A stretch of DNA of 46,883 nt, taken from JAITWN01 sp964581365 (GTDB lineage Bacteria; Pseudomonadota; Gammaproteobacteria; SZUA-140). This document shows positions 37,636 through 46,284 of the stretch, in pieces (within the stretch, counting starts at the first letter, position 1; each line of letters begins with the position of its first letter). Made by a program: the position numbers and the translations under genes. The notes beneath the pieces are model-generated. The model worked only from the letters and a program-made list of their open reading frames with translations. It was not told where the DNA came from and did not search any database. The stretch is from the NCBI GenBank assembly GCA_964581365.1, contig CAZOOF010000011.1:1-46883 (forward strand). Reading direction: 5' to 3'.

Positions 37636-38064
37636 TTACCGCAGCAGTGCACGCAGCTGCTCCAGATAGACATTCTCCTCCGGCATGGCTCCGTCCCGCT
37701 GGGCCTGCCACAGGACCGCGGCGAGGCAGTCCATCATGCGGTGCTCCGCCTCGTGCGCGTCGCCGGCGCTGGCGGCGAGTGAGTGATAGACCGCAAGCAC
37801 GCCGGCCGGGCGGTCGGTCGCGATCTGCTCCTGCAGCGCGATGTGCAGGCCCATGTGCAAAAAGGGATTGCTCTCGCCGTCGCCGGCCAGGAAATCACGT
37901 TCGGCGAGTCCGCCGCTTTCCAGTCCGGGCTGATATTCGGGGTGATGCGCGATCACTCCGGCGATGATGCGCTCCAGCGGCTCCAGCGGCAGGCCCGCGC
38001 GCTGCTTGCGCCAGGCTTCGATGAATACCTTGCGGATTTGTTCCCTATCCTGACCGAGCCACAT
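37636..38064 (-). CDS. DUF1841 family protein
   Basis: 142 residues from the ATG at 38064, which overlaps the end of nth by 20 bases; an open frame continues upstream but only as antisense-like Arg/Pro-rich sequence. The start MWLGQDREQIRKVF and the segments EAWRKQRAGLPLEPLE and HPEYQPGLE match the family. It also has NPFLHMGLHIALQEQ and EHRMMDCLAAVLWQAQ. The protein is all-helical, soluble and of unknown function. Linkage to nth is frequent in gammaproteobacteria. Confidence 0.8.
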   Translation of the reverse strand: MWLGQDREQIRKVFIEAWRKQRAGLPLEPLERIIAGVIAHHPEYQPGLESGGLAERDFLAGDGESNPFLHMGLHIALQEQIATDRPAGVLAVYHSLAASAGDAHEAEHRMMDCLAAVLWQAQRDGAMPEENVYLEQLRALLR

Positions 38065-38764
38065 GTCTGCCGCGTCCCTTGCCGGATGCTGCCGGCACTG
38101 TTTGTCCGGTTTCCGCTTCCACGCTGCGTTCGCCGGGGGTTTTGTTCGGATACTCGCACAGATCGTGGACGATGCAGGCCGGGCAGCGCGGCTGACGCGC
38201 CAGGCAGACATAGCGGCCGTGCAGTATCAGCCAATGATGCGCATGGCGCAGGAATTCCTCGGGGATTTCCTTTTCCAGGCGGGTCTCGACTTCACGCACA
38301 TTGCGTCCGGGCGCCAGTCCGGTACGGTTGGCGACGCGAAATACATGGGTGTCGACGGCGATGACCGGTTCACCGAACGCGATGTTGAGCACCACATTCG
38401 CCGTCTTGCGTCCGACGCCGGGCAGCGCCTCGAGTGCGGCGCGGTCGCGGGGTACCTCGCCGTCATGTTGCTCGAGCAGCAGGCGGCAGGTGGCGATGAC
38501 ATTGCGTGCCTTGGTGCGATAAAGGCCAATGGAGCGAATGTATGAGGCCACTCCTTCTTCGCCGAGGCGCAGCATGGACGCCGCATCCGGCGCGACCCGG
38601 AACAGCCCGGAGGTCGCCTTGTTGACGCTGCGGTCGGTCGCCTGTGCCGAGAGAATCACCGCGATCAGCAACTGGAACGGCGTTTCGTACTCGAGCTCTC
38701 CGCGTGGCTCGGGATTGGCGTCCCGCAGACGCGCTAGCAGCGCGTGACGCTGCCTGGCGTTCAT
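38045..38764 (-). CDS. nth: Endonuclease III
   Basis: 239 residues, slightly long because of a Ser/Gly/Arg-rich tail. It is a DNA glycosylase/AP lyase for oxidised pyrimidines. The helix-hairpin-helix is LPGVGRKTANVVLN, whose Lys is the catalytic residue, and VDTHVFRVANR supplies the catalytic Asp. The C-terminal [4Fe-4S] cluster is C-x6-C-x2-C-x5-C in CLARQPRCPACIVHDLC. It starts eight bases after rnfE, so it is part of the rnf operon, the usual gammaproteobacterial arrangement. Confidence 0.96.
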   Translation of the reverse strand: MNARQRHALLARLRDANPEPRGELEYETPFQLLIAVILSAQATDRSVNKATSGLFRVAPDAASMLRLGEEGVASYIRSIGLYRTKARNVIATCRLLLEQHDGEVPRDRAALEALPGVGRKTANVVLNIAFGEPVIAVDTHVFRVANRTGLAPGRNVREVETRLEKEIPEEFLRHAHHWLILHGRYVCLARQPRCPACIVHDLCEYPNKTPGERSVEAETGQTVPAASGKGRGRHVARSG

Positions 38765-38772
38765 GTCACGGA

Positions 38773-39471
38773 TCAGGCCAGCCCGGCTTCGGTCCGCGCC
38801 TGGGCGGCCTCCGGCACGGCCTGTGCCTTGCGTTCACGTCGCGCATTGACGGCGTTCTTCAGCGCGATGAGCAGGCCCAGGGCGATGAAGGCGCCCGGCG
38901 GCAGGATCGCCAGCAGGAAGCCCTGGTAATCGGCGAACAGGGTGATGGTGAGCTCGCGGGCGCCTTCACCGAACATGAGGTGCGCGTTGGCGAGCAGCGT
39001 GCCCGAACCCACCAGCTCGCGCATCGCGCCCAGGCTCACCAGTACCAGCATGAAGCCGAGTCCCATCATGAACCCGTCGTACAGCGAAGGCAGGAGCGGA
39101 TTCTTGGAGGCGAACGCCTCGGCGCGGGCGATGACGATGCAGTTGGTGGTGATCAGCGGAATGAAAATACCGAGAACGCGATACAGGTCGTGGAACCAGG
39201 CGTTCATGGCCAGCTCGATGCTGGTGACCACGCAGGCGATGACCAGCACGTAGATCGGGATGCGGATCTCCGGCCGCGTATGATTGCGGATCGCCGAAAC
39301 GAGCCCGTTGGTGATGGTCAGCACGAGCAGCGTGGCAAGGCCCAGCCCGAGCCCGTTGATGGTGTTGTTGCTGACCGCGAGCAGCGGGCACAGGCCGAGC
39401 ACCTGGACCAGGGCGGGGTTGTTGGTCCACAGCCCGGCGCGAGAGATGTTTGCGTAATCAGCCTGGCTCAT
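38773..39471 (-). CDS. rnfE: Rnf electron-transport complex subunit E
   Basis: 232 residues with about six membrane segments, including NPALVQVLGLCPLLAVSN, RVLGIFIPLITTNCIVIARAE (first 20 residues given) and FLLAILPPGAFIALGLLIAL. It is paralogous to RnfA: the Cys residues in GLCPLL and TTNC are thought to hold the membrane-embedded Fe-S site. The C-terminus is charged. The complex moves electrons between NADH and ferredoxin coupled to ion flow, or reduces SoxR as Rsx. GAGAGG provides the ribosome-binding site. Confidence 0.95.
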   Translation of the reverse strand: MSQADYANISRAGLWTNNPALVQVLGLCPLLAVSNNTINGLGLGLATLLVLTITNGLVSAIRNHTRPEIRIPIYVLVIACVVTSIELAMNAWFHDLYRVLGIFIPLITTNCIVIARAEAFASKNPLLPSLYDGFMMGLGFMLVLVSLGAMRELVGSGTLLANAHLMFGEGARELTITLFADYQGFLLAILPPGAFIALGLLIALKNAVNARRERKAQAVPEAAQARTEAGLA

Positions 39472-39501
39472 GCGGCGTGCCTCTCGCTCACGATGGATTC
39501 G

Positions 39502-40161
39502 TCATTGCGGCGGCACATCTGGAGCACCACCATCACCGCCCGGCCCGGGGCGGAGCAGTTCATCCCGATGCCGCTCGTAGTATTGTAGGGTGTTGTATAC
39601 CGCCTTGACTATGGCGCGGGGCGTGATGGTGGCGCCGGTCACCTGATCGAAGATGCCGCCGTCCTTTTCCACCCGCCAGCCGAGTTCGTCCGGATCGGTC
39701 AGGGAGTGGCCGGTAAAGCTGTGCACCCAGTCGGATTTTTCCGTTTCTATCCAGTCGCCAAGGCCCGGTGTTTCCTTGTGCCATAATACCCGCACACCGA
39801 GCAGGTTTTCGCTGGCGCAATCGATGGCCACCAGCAGTCCAATGTCGCCGCTATAGCCGTCCGGCGCCACCGGGGTCAGCATCACGGCCACAGGTTCGCT
39901 ATCGCGTCGCGCGCGATACACGACGATCGGCTTGTTGCTGCCGAGCATCTGCCGGTCGCGGACAGTAATGGCATCCTGAACTGGATCGTTGTCGTAGAGC
40001 TCGGGCGGAACGACCTCGCTCAGGGTGCGCAGCAGCTCCTGCCGCTGGTTTTCAGCAATGATGTCGCTGGTGCTGTGCCGGGTCACCGCCACGATTGCCG
40101 TGCCGGTCAACGCGAAACCGGTCAGCAGCGCCGCGGTCACCAACATGTGACGCATCAGCAT
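39502..40161 (-). CDS. rnfG: Rnf complex subunit G, covalent-FMN protein
   Basis: 219 residues. One N-terminal membrane helix (about 6-27) anchors a periplasmic FMN-binding domain. The flavinylation motif is T175-G-A-T178 in DQVTGATITP, matching S/TGAT, with T178 the expected attachment Thr. HKETPGLGDWIE is typical of the family. The C-terminus ends in a Gly/Pro-rich tail. The start could be the ATG at 40161 or the one at 40155. A gap of only three bases separates it from rnfD. Confidence 0.94.
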   Translation of the reverse strand: MLMRHMLVTAALLTGFALTGTAIVAVTRHSTSDIIAENQRQELLRTLSEVVPPELYDNDPVQDAITVRDRQMLGSNKPIVVYRARRDSEPVAVMLTPVAPDGYSGDIGLLVAIDCASENLLGVRVLWHKETPGLGDWIETEKSDWVHSFTGHSLTDPDELGWRVEKDGGIFDQVTGATITPRAIVKAVYNTLQYYERHRDELLRPGPGGDGGAPDVPPQ

Positions 40162-40164
40162 CGG

Positions 40165-41241
40165 CTAGTCCCTGTCGTGGCCGAACACGCGCGGCTTGAA
40201 GTAGTCATCGATCAGGGGGACGCTCATGTTCATGAGCAGCACCGCGAAGGCGATGCTGTCCGGATAGCCGCCCCAGGCGCGGATCACATAGATCAGGATG
40301 CCGATTCCTGCCCCATAGATCAGGCGGCCACGCGGACTGGCGGCTGCGGTCACCGGATCGGTGGCAATGAAGAATGCGCCGAGCATCACCGCGCCGCTGA
40401 ACAGATGAAACATCGGTGACGCGTAGTGTCCCGGGTCGTAGATGTAGAAGATGAGGGAAATGGCGATCAGCGAGCCCAGCATGCCCGCGGGGATATGCCA
40501 GCTGATGACGCGCCGCCAGATCAGGAACAGACCGCCGAGCAGAAAGCCGGCATTGACCCATTCCCAGCCTTTTCCTCCGAGCACCCCGAAGATCGGGACG
40601 ACGCTGAGCAGGCGGCTGGTTTCCTCGTCCAGACCGAAAGTTGCCCGGATGTCGCTCACCGTGCTGCCCAGTCCGAGGTGGGTGCGCAAGGCGTCGAGCG
40701 GGGTCGCTTCGGTTATGGCGTCGAGAGTGACGCCCGCGGGCAGTGCTCCGGTAAAGATCAGGCCGGCGTACTCGGTGAAGCTGAGCGGATGCTCGCTCAA
40801 TGACTGCACCGGCAGCCAGGCGGTCATCTCGCGTGGCACTGAGATCAGCAGCACGACGTAACCGACCATCGCGGGATTGAACGGGTTGTACCCCAGTCCG
40901 CCGTAAAGGTGTTTCGCCACCACGATGGCGAAGAACACGCCGGTGACCGTAACCCACCAGGGGGCAGTTGGTGGAATGGCGAGAGCCAGCAGAACCGCCG
41001 TGACCAGTGCGCTGCCATCGGCGAGATACTGGCCTACCGGCTGACGGCGCAGCCGCAGCATGCCGGCTTCAAAGACCAGCGCTGCCGCCGCCGCGATGGC
41101 GATGTTGATCACTACGCCCCAGCCGAAGAACCAGACGTAGGCCGCAATGCCCGGAAGCAGGGCGGCGAGGACCTGGATCATCAGCGTACTGACAGTGACG
41201 GGTGCTTTGACGTGCGGCGAGGTCGCCGTCCTGAGCGGCAT
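40165..41241 (-). CDS. rnfD: Rnf complex subunit D, membrane FMN protein
   Basis: 358 residues from the ATG at 41241, with AGAAG upstream. A TTG at 41292 overlapping the rnfC stop would add 17 residues but lacks family similarity. About nine membrane segments are visible. The flavin-attachment segment reads TEAT180PLDAL, where the usual S-G-A-T-P has Thr-Glu in place of Ser-Gly; the acceptor Thr is kept. YNPFNPAMVGYVVLLISVPR and FFIATDPVTAAASPRGRLIY are typical. It works in the membrane core with RnfA, RnfE and RnfG. Confidence 0.94.
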   Translation of the reverse strand: MPLRTATSPHVKAPVTVSTLMIQVLAALLPGIAAYVWFFGWGVVINIAIAAAAALVFEAGMLRLRRQPVGQYLADGSALVTAVLLALAIPPTAPWWVTVTGVFFAIVVAKHLYGGLGYNPFNPAMVGYVVLLISVPREMTAWLPVQSLSEHPLSFTEYAGLIFTGALPAGVTLDAITEATPLDALRTHLGLGSTVSDIRATFGLDEETSRLLSVVPIFGVLGGKGWEWVNAGFLLGGLFLIWRRVISWHIPAGMLGSLIAISLIFYIYDPGHYASPMFHLFSGAVMLGAFFIATDPVTAAASPRGRLIYGAGIGILIYVIRAWGGYPDSIAFAVLLMNMSVPLIDDYFKPRVFGHDRD

Positions 41242-41288
41242 GGTTGCTTCTTTATATACCTGGCGTGTTCGATGATCCGAGCGCGGCG

Positions 41289-42905
41289 TCAATCCGCCGC
41301 GCGATTCTTTTCGTTGTTTTCCGCTTGGGGTTCTGCCGCGTCGGCGGTGGTCATGCGTTGCTTCTGTGCCTGCTGGATAGCCGCATCGCGGCGCTCTTCG
41401 GCGCGCTGTCTCGCCGTCTGCGCCTGGGACTGGGCCTGCTCCCTTGCGGTGGCGGCATCGAGCGCCGCCTTCTTCTGCTGCCGCTTGGCCTCGCGCTCAG
41501 CCTTCTCCCGTTCTATGCGCGCCTGGCGCGCATCGTGGCGCCGTCGCGCAAGCTGGGCTTTTTCCTTCTCCCTTTCCTGGATCCAGATGTCGCCCTTGGC
41601 GTAGCGGAAGTACTGTACCAGAGGAATGTTGCTGGGGCATACGTACGAGCAGGCGCCGCATTCGATGCAGTCGAACAGATCGAACTTCTGAACCTTCTCG
41701 AGATCCTTGTTGCGGGCATGCCAGTAGAGCTGTTGCGGCAGCAGGTTCATGGGACAGGCGTCGGAGCAGGCGCCGCAGCGGATGCAGGGCATGACCGGGC
41801 GCTGCGCCGGCAGCTCGGCGGCCGTGGCGGCAAGGACGCAATTGGTGGTCTTGATGACCGGCAGGTCGGCGCGGTGCAGGGCGAATCCCATCATCGGCCC
41901 ACCCATGATGAGTCGCTCGATGATCTCCATGCGGGTCCCGCACTGCCGCAGCAAGGCATCCATCGGCGTACCGAGCAGGGTTTCCAGGTTGCCAGGCCGG
42001 GATGCGGCTCCACCGGTCACCGTAACGATTCGCGACAGCAGCGGCTCGCCATGCGCGATGGCGCGATAGACGGCATGAACCGTGCCCACATTGACACAGG
42101 TTATCCCGACATGCGCGCTCAGCTTGTTGCTGGGGATCTCCTTCCCGGTGAGGAAGTTTGCCAGCAGCTTGGAGTCGCCTGCCGGATAGATCGTCGGCAC
42201 CGGCACCACCCGCACGCCCTCGAGACCGGCGACAGCTGCCTGCATGGCGGCGATCGCCTCGCGCTTGTTGTCCTCGATTCCGATCAGCGCTTCCTTCGCT
42301 TGCAGGGCGTGCCGGACGATGGCGAGGCCGCCCACGATCTCGGCGGCGCGTTCGCGCATCAGCATGTCATCGCAGGTGATATACGGCTCGCACTCCGCGC
42401 CGTTGAGGATCAGGGTCTCAATCGGCTTGTGGTGTCCCGGGTTGAGCTTGATATAGGTGGGGAAACCGGCGCCGCCGAGGCCGACGATGCCGGCTTCGCG
42501 GATGATGTTGCGCAATGCGACCGGATCGATGCTGGCGTAGTCGTCATGCCCGGCGTGGTCGACCCAGCGCTCCTCGCCATCCGGTTCGATCACGATGCAG
42601 GGCGCGACCAGTCCCGAAGGATGAGGAACGGGGTGATCGCCGATTTCAACGACCGTGCCGGACGTGGGTGCATGGAGCGGGGCGCTGACGTAGCCGTTGG
42701 CCCGCGCGATCGTCTGCCCTTTGAGCACGCGCTCGCCGGCCGTGAACAATGGCTCGGCCGGTTCACCGATGTGCTGGTGCAGCGGCAGCAGCAGGCGTTC
42801 GGGCAGGTCGGCGCGGCCGATCGGCGCGCGGGTCGACTCCGCCTTGTGCTGCTCAGGGTGGACGCCGCCGTGAAACAGCCGGCGCGCAGCTTCGGCCAGC
42901 CCCAT
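41289..42905 (-). CDS. rnfC: Rnf complex subunit C, NADH- and Fe-S-binding
   Basis: 538 residues. The N-terminal part includes the sandwich hybrid domain (VSAPLHAPTSGTVVEIGDHP). The Complex-I 51-kDa-like core follows, with GIVGLGGAGFPTYIKL as the nucleotide-binding loop and ILNGAECEPYITCDD. Two ferredoxin-type clusters come next, CIRCGACSDACP and CIECGACSYVCP. The last 90 residues are a long charged coiled coil rich in Arg, Ala and Glu, a variable tail in RnfC. The start overlaps the rnfB stop as TAATG. Confidence 0.95.
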   Translation of the reverse strand: MGLAEAARRLFHGGVHPEQHKAESTRAPIGRADLPERLLLPLHQHIGEPAEPLFTAGERVLKGQTIARANGYVSAPLHAPTSGTVVEIGDHPVPHPSGLVAPCIVIEPDGEERWVDHAGHDDYASIDPVALRNIIREAGIVGLGGAGFPTYIKLNPGHHKPIETLILNGAECEPYITCDDMLMRERAAEIVGGLAIVRHALQAKEALIGIEDNKREAIAAMQAAVAGLEGVRVVPVPTIYPAGDSKLLANFLTGKEIPSNKLSAHVGITCVNVGTVHAVYRAIAHGEPLLSRIVTVTGGAASRPGNLETLLGTPMDALLRQCGTRMEIIERLIMGGPMMGFALHRADLPVIKTTNCVLAATAAELPAQRPVMPCIRCGACSDACPMNLLPQQLYWHARNKDLEKVQKFDLFDCIECGACSYVCPSNIPLVQYFRYAKGDIWIQEREKEKAQLARRRHDARQARIEREKAEREAKRQQKKAALDAATAREQAQSQAQTARQRAEERRDAAIQQAQKQRMTTADAAEPQAENNEKNRAAD

Positions 42906-43459
42906 TACCGCGCGCGCTCCGCTGTCTTCTGCTCAGGGAATGGCCACTTCCATGTGCGGATGTCCTGCTGGATCGGCACCATCTCGATGCAATCGACGGG
43001 GCACGGTGGACGGCACAGATCGCAGCCGGTGCACTCGGCGGCGATGACCGTATGCATCTGCTTGGCGGCGCCGACGATGGCGTCGACCGGGCAGGCCTGA
43101 ATGCACAGCGTGCAACCGATACACCGTTGTTCGTCGATCACGGCGAGTGTCTTCGGCTGAATCGCGCCGTTCTCAGGGTTGAGCGGTTTGGGGTCGCGAT
43201 CGAGCAGGTCGGCGAGCGCCAGAATCGTCGCTTCACCACCCGGCGGGCACTGGTTGATGTCCGCTTCGCCATTGGCGATAGCGCTGGCGTACGGTCGGCA
43301 GCCCGGGAAGCCGCACTGTCCGCACTGAGTCTGCGGCAGCAGCGCATCGATCTTGTCGACCAGCGGATCGCCTTCGACGCGGAAGCGGACCGCGGCGTAG
43401 CCGAGGCTCAGGCCGAACACCAGGGCGAGACCGCTGATGGAAAGGACGGCGACCAGCAT
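42905..43459 (-). CDS. rnfB: Rnf complex subunit B, ferredoxin-like
   Basis: 184 residues. An N-terminal membrane helix (3-27) is followed by the 4Fe-4S module CGQCGFPGCRPYA. Two ferredoxin clusters lie further on, CIGCTLCIQACPVDAI and CTGCDLCRPPCPVDCI. It passes electrons between ferredoxin and the membrane subunits. The ATG overlaps the rnfA stop as TGATG, and its own stop overlaps the rnfC ATG by one base, so A, B and C are tightly coupled. Confidence 0.96.
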   Translation of the reverse strand: MLVAVLSISGLALVFGLSLGYAAVRFRVEGDPLVDKIDALLPQTQCGQCGFPGCRPYASAIANGEADINQCPPGGEATILALADLLDRDPKPLNPENGAIQPKTLAVIDEQRCIGCTLCIQACPVDAIVGAAKQMHTVIAAECTGCDLCRPPCPVDCIEMVPIQQDIRTWKWPFPEQKTAERAR

Positions 43460-44040
43460 CAGGCTTTCACCAGGCCCGCAAAGCCCATGAAGGCCAGCGA
43501 CATGAGGCCAGCCGTTACCAGACCAATGGCCGGTCCACGGAAGGAAACGGGCACGTCGGCCGCCGCGATGCGCTCACGCATCGCGGCGAACATGATCAGC
43601 ACCATGGAAAAGCCGACGGCTGCGCCAAAGCCGTAAAGCGCTGCCTCGATGAAGCCGGTTTCCTGCTGGACGATCAGCAGTGCAACACCGAGTACCGCGC
43701 AGTTGGTAGTGATGAGTGGCAGAAAGATGCCCAGCACCTGATAGAGCAGCGGGCTCGTCTTGTGAATCACCATTTCGGTGAATTGCACCACGGCCGCGAT
43801 CACCAGGATGAAACTGATGGTGCGCAGATACTCCAGTCCGAACGGCGCCAGCAGGTAGGTGTTAACCAGATAGCTGCATACCGAAGACAGGGTAAGCACG
43901 AACGTGGTGGCGAGCGCCATGCCGGTGGCCGTCTCGAGCTTGCGTGACACGCCCATGAACGGGCAAAGCCCGAGAAACTTGACGAGCACGAAATTGTTCA
44001 CCAAGACGGTGCTGACCAGGATCAGGGCGTATTCGGTCAT
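43459..44040 (-). CDS. rnfA: Rnf complex subunit A
   Basis: 193 residues with about six membrane segments. FVLVKFLGLCPFMGVSRKLE and FLPLITTNCAVLGVALL carry the paired Cys residues shared with RnfE. It is the first gene of the leftward rnfABCDGE-nth-DUF1841 run. A TAGAAT at 44066-44071 on the minus strand is a possible -10, but the -35 is poor. It lies 60 bp downstream of the metG stop, so readthrough from metG is also possible. Confidence 0.96.
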   Translation of the reverse strand: MTEYALILVSTVLVNNFVLVKFLGLCPFMGVSRKLETATGMALATTFVLTLSSVCSYLVNTYLLAPFGLEYLRTISFILVIAAVVQFTEMVIHKTSPLLYQVLGIFLPLITTNCAVLGVALLIVQQETGFIEAALYGFGAAVGFSMVLIMFAAMRERIAAADVPVSFRGPAIGLVTAGLMSLAFMGFAGLVKA

Positions 44041-44100
44041 CGTAATTCCTGTCTGCAGAATACCTATTCTACTCCGATCCCGCCGGTTTGACCCGTCCGA

Positions 44101-46194
44101 TCACTTGACGCGCATACCGGGCTCTGCCCCTTCGTCGGGCTGAATGAGCCACAGATCGCTGCCGCCCGGCCCGGCCGCCAGCACCATGCCTTCCGATACG
44201 CCGAAGCGCATCTTGCGCGGCGCGAGGTTGGCCACCATGACCGTGCTGCGTCCGATCAGCTGCTCGGGACGGTACTTCGATTTGATTCCCGCGAATACCG
44301 TGCGAGTTTCCCCGGCCCCGATATCCAGGGTGAGCTGGAGCAGTTTATCGGCTCCGGGCACGTCCTGCGCATCTACGATGCGCGCCACCCGCAGGTCGAT
44401 ACGGGCGAACTCGGCGGCGTCGATCGTGGGCGGAGGCGCGTCGTCTTTTTTCTGTTTTGCCTTGACGGTCTGGTTCGCGGGCGCCGCGGCTGGCTGCGTG
44501 CTGCCGATGGCTCCCCCTGACCCTTCTGCCAGCAGAGCATCGATCTGGCGCTGCTCGACCCGCCGGGCGAGATGCTCGTAAGGTTTGATCGTTTCCGCTG
44601 CCAGGAGTTCACCGGCCTGCTTCCATTCGAGCGGCGGCACGTTCAGGAACTGCTCGATCCGGGCCACCATGCGCGGCAGGACGGGTTTGAGGTACAGCGC
44701 CAGCAGGCGGAATGCGTTGATGGCGGTGGTGCAGACTTGCTGTACCCGCGGGGCGGCTGCCGGATCCTTGATCCGCGCCCAGGGTTCTTCGCGGGCAATC
44801 CAGGCATTGGCGAGATCGGCCAGTTCCATGATCTGGCGGATGGCCTCGCCGTAGCGGCGCTCTTCGTAGCAGCGCGCGATCGCCGGCTCGGCGGTCCGCA
44901 GAGTGGCGAGCAGCTCGTGATCCTGCGGTTCCAGCGTGGTCGCCAGGCGGCCTTCGAAGCGGGAGGTCAGAAAACCGGCCGTCCGGCTGGCAATGTTGAC
45001 GAACTTGCCGACCAGGTCGCTGTTGACCCTGGCGAGGAAATCATCGAAGTTGAGATCGATGTCTTCGATGCGGTCGCTCAGTTTGGCGGCGAGGTAGTAG
45101 CGCAGGAATTCGGTGTCCACATGGGCCGCAAAGGCTTCCGCAGTGATGAAGGTGCCGCGCGACTTGGACATCTTCTGGCCGTTGATGGTCAGGAAGCCGT
45201 GAACGTTGATCCGGTCCGGTGTACGGTGACCGGAAAAATGCAGCACGGCCGGCCAGAACAGCGCGTGGAAGTAGAGAATGTCCTTGCCGATGAAGTGGCA
45301 AAGCTCGGTATCGCTGTCCGGTTGCCACCAGGCGTCGAAGTCCATCCCCGTGCGCTGGCACAGCGCGAGGAAGCTCGCCATGTAGCCGATCGGGGCATCC
45401 AGCCAGACGTACAGGTATTTGCCCGGAGCATCCGGAATTTCGAAGCCGAAGTAGGGCGCGTCGCGGGAGATGTCCCAGTCCCGCAGCCCGCTCTTGAACC
45501 ACTCATCGATCTTGTTTGCCGCCTCGCTCTGCAGCGGTGGCTTCCCCCCGTTGCGCGCGTTCGGCCGGCCGCTGCGCAGCCAGACCTCGAGGAATTCGCG
45601 GCAGGCGGACAGACGGAAGAAGTGATGTTCGGATTCGCGCCTCACCGGTTTCGCGCCGGAAATCGCCGACACCGGGTCGATCAGTTCGGTCGGTGAATAG
45701 GTGGCGCCGCACTGTTCGCAGGAATCCCCGTACTGATCGCGGGCATGGCAGCGCGGACATTCGCCGCGAATGTAGCGGTCGGGCAGGAACATTTCCCGCA
45801 CCGGGTCATACAGCTGCTCGATGCTGCGAATATCGATCAGATCCGCCGCCTTCAGTCGACGATAGATTTCCCGCGACAGCTCGCGGTTCTCGTCGGAGTT
45901 GGTCGAATGGTACTGATCGAAGCCGATGCCGAAGGAAGTGAAGTCACGCAGATGCTCTTTCTGCATGCGCCCGATCAGCTCCTCGGGAGAGATCCCCTCC
46001 TGTTCCGCGCGCAGCATGATCGGGGTGCCATGCGTGTCATCCGCGCAGACGTAGTAACATTCGTGACCGCGCATTTTCTGAAATCGAACCCAGATGTCGG
46101 TCTGGATGTATTCGACCAGGTGGCCCAGGTGAATGGCGCCATTGGCGTACGGCAGCGCGCTGGTAACGAGGATTTTTCTCGGCGATTGAGCCAT
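44101..46194 (-). CDS. metG: Methionyl-tRNA synthetase
   Basis: 697 residues from the ATG at 46194 (MAQSPRKILVTSALPYANG); upstream frame sequence is not conserved. It charges tRNA-Met and initiator tRNA. The HIGH-equivalent is H22-L-G-H25, and KMSKS lies at 341-345. The zinc-binding knuckle has CPRCHARDQYGDSCEQC. A low-complexity Ala/Lys linker (about 565-590) precedes a C-terminal tRNA-binding EMAP-like domain (FARIDLRVARIVDAQDVPGA). The dimer-forming form with this domain is typical of gammaproteobacteria. Divergent from mrp, as in Pseudomonas and E. coli. Confidence 0.96.
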   Translation of the reverse strand: MAQSPRKILVTSALPYANGAIHLGHLVEYIQTDIWVRFQKMRGHECYYVCADDTHGTPIMLRAEQEGISPEELIGRMQKEHLRDFTSFGIGFDQYHSTNSDENRELSREIYRRLKAADLIDIRSIEQLYDPVREMFLPDRYIRGECPRCHARDQYGDSCEQCGATYSPTELIDPVSAISGAKPVRRESEHHFFRLSACREFLEVWLRSGRPNARNGGKPPLQSEAANKIDEWFKSGLRDWDISRDAPYFGFEIPDAPGKYLYVWLDAPIGYMASFLALCQRTGMDFDAWWQPDSDTELCHFIGKDILYFHALFWPAVLHFSGHRTPDRINVHGFLTINGQKMSKSRGTFITAEAFAAHVDTEFLRYYLAAKLSDRIEDIDLNFDDFLARVNSDLVGKFVNIASRTAGFLTSRFEGRLATTLEPQDHELLATLRTAEPAIARCYEERRYGEAIRQIMELADLANAWIAREEPWARIKDPAAAPRVQQVCTTAINAFRLLALYLKPVLPRMVARIEQFLNVPPLEWKQAGELLAAETIKPYEHLARRVEQRQIDALLAEGSGGAIGSTQPAAAPANQTVKAKQKKDDAPPPTIDAAEFARIDLRVARIVDAQDVPGADKLLQLTLDIGAGETRTVFAGIKSKYRPEQLIGRSTVMVANLAPRKMRFGVSEGMVLAAGPGGSDLWLIQPDEGAEPGMRVK

Positions 46195-46225
46195 GGCTTG
46201 GAAAGATTCCGGATAAAAATGCGCT

Positions 46226-46231
46226 ATTATA
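46226..46231 (-). promoter_or_regulatory. Consensus -10 box (TATAAT) of metG
   Basis: On the minus strand TATAAT lies 31 bases before the metG ATG. TTGACG is present upstream but only 11 bases away, too close for a standard -35. The 90-bp gap must hold both the metG and mrp promoters. Confidence 0.4.
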
Positions 46232-46284
46232 ACCCCCGGCAGCGTCAAAGTCCGCGTGCCGGCAACGATCACAGGAAGCCAGCG

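Noticed and set aside
41244..43100. 618-codon plus-strand open frame
   Set aside because: Antisense to rnfC and part of rnfB, which have intact Fe-S motifs.
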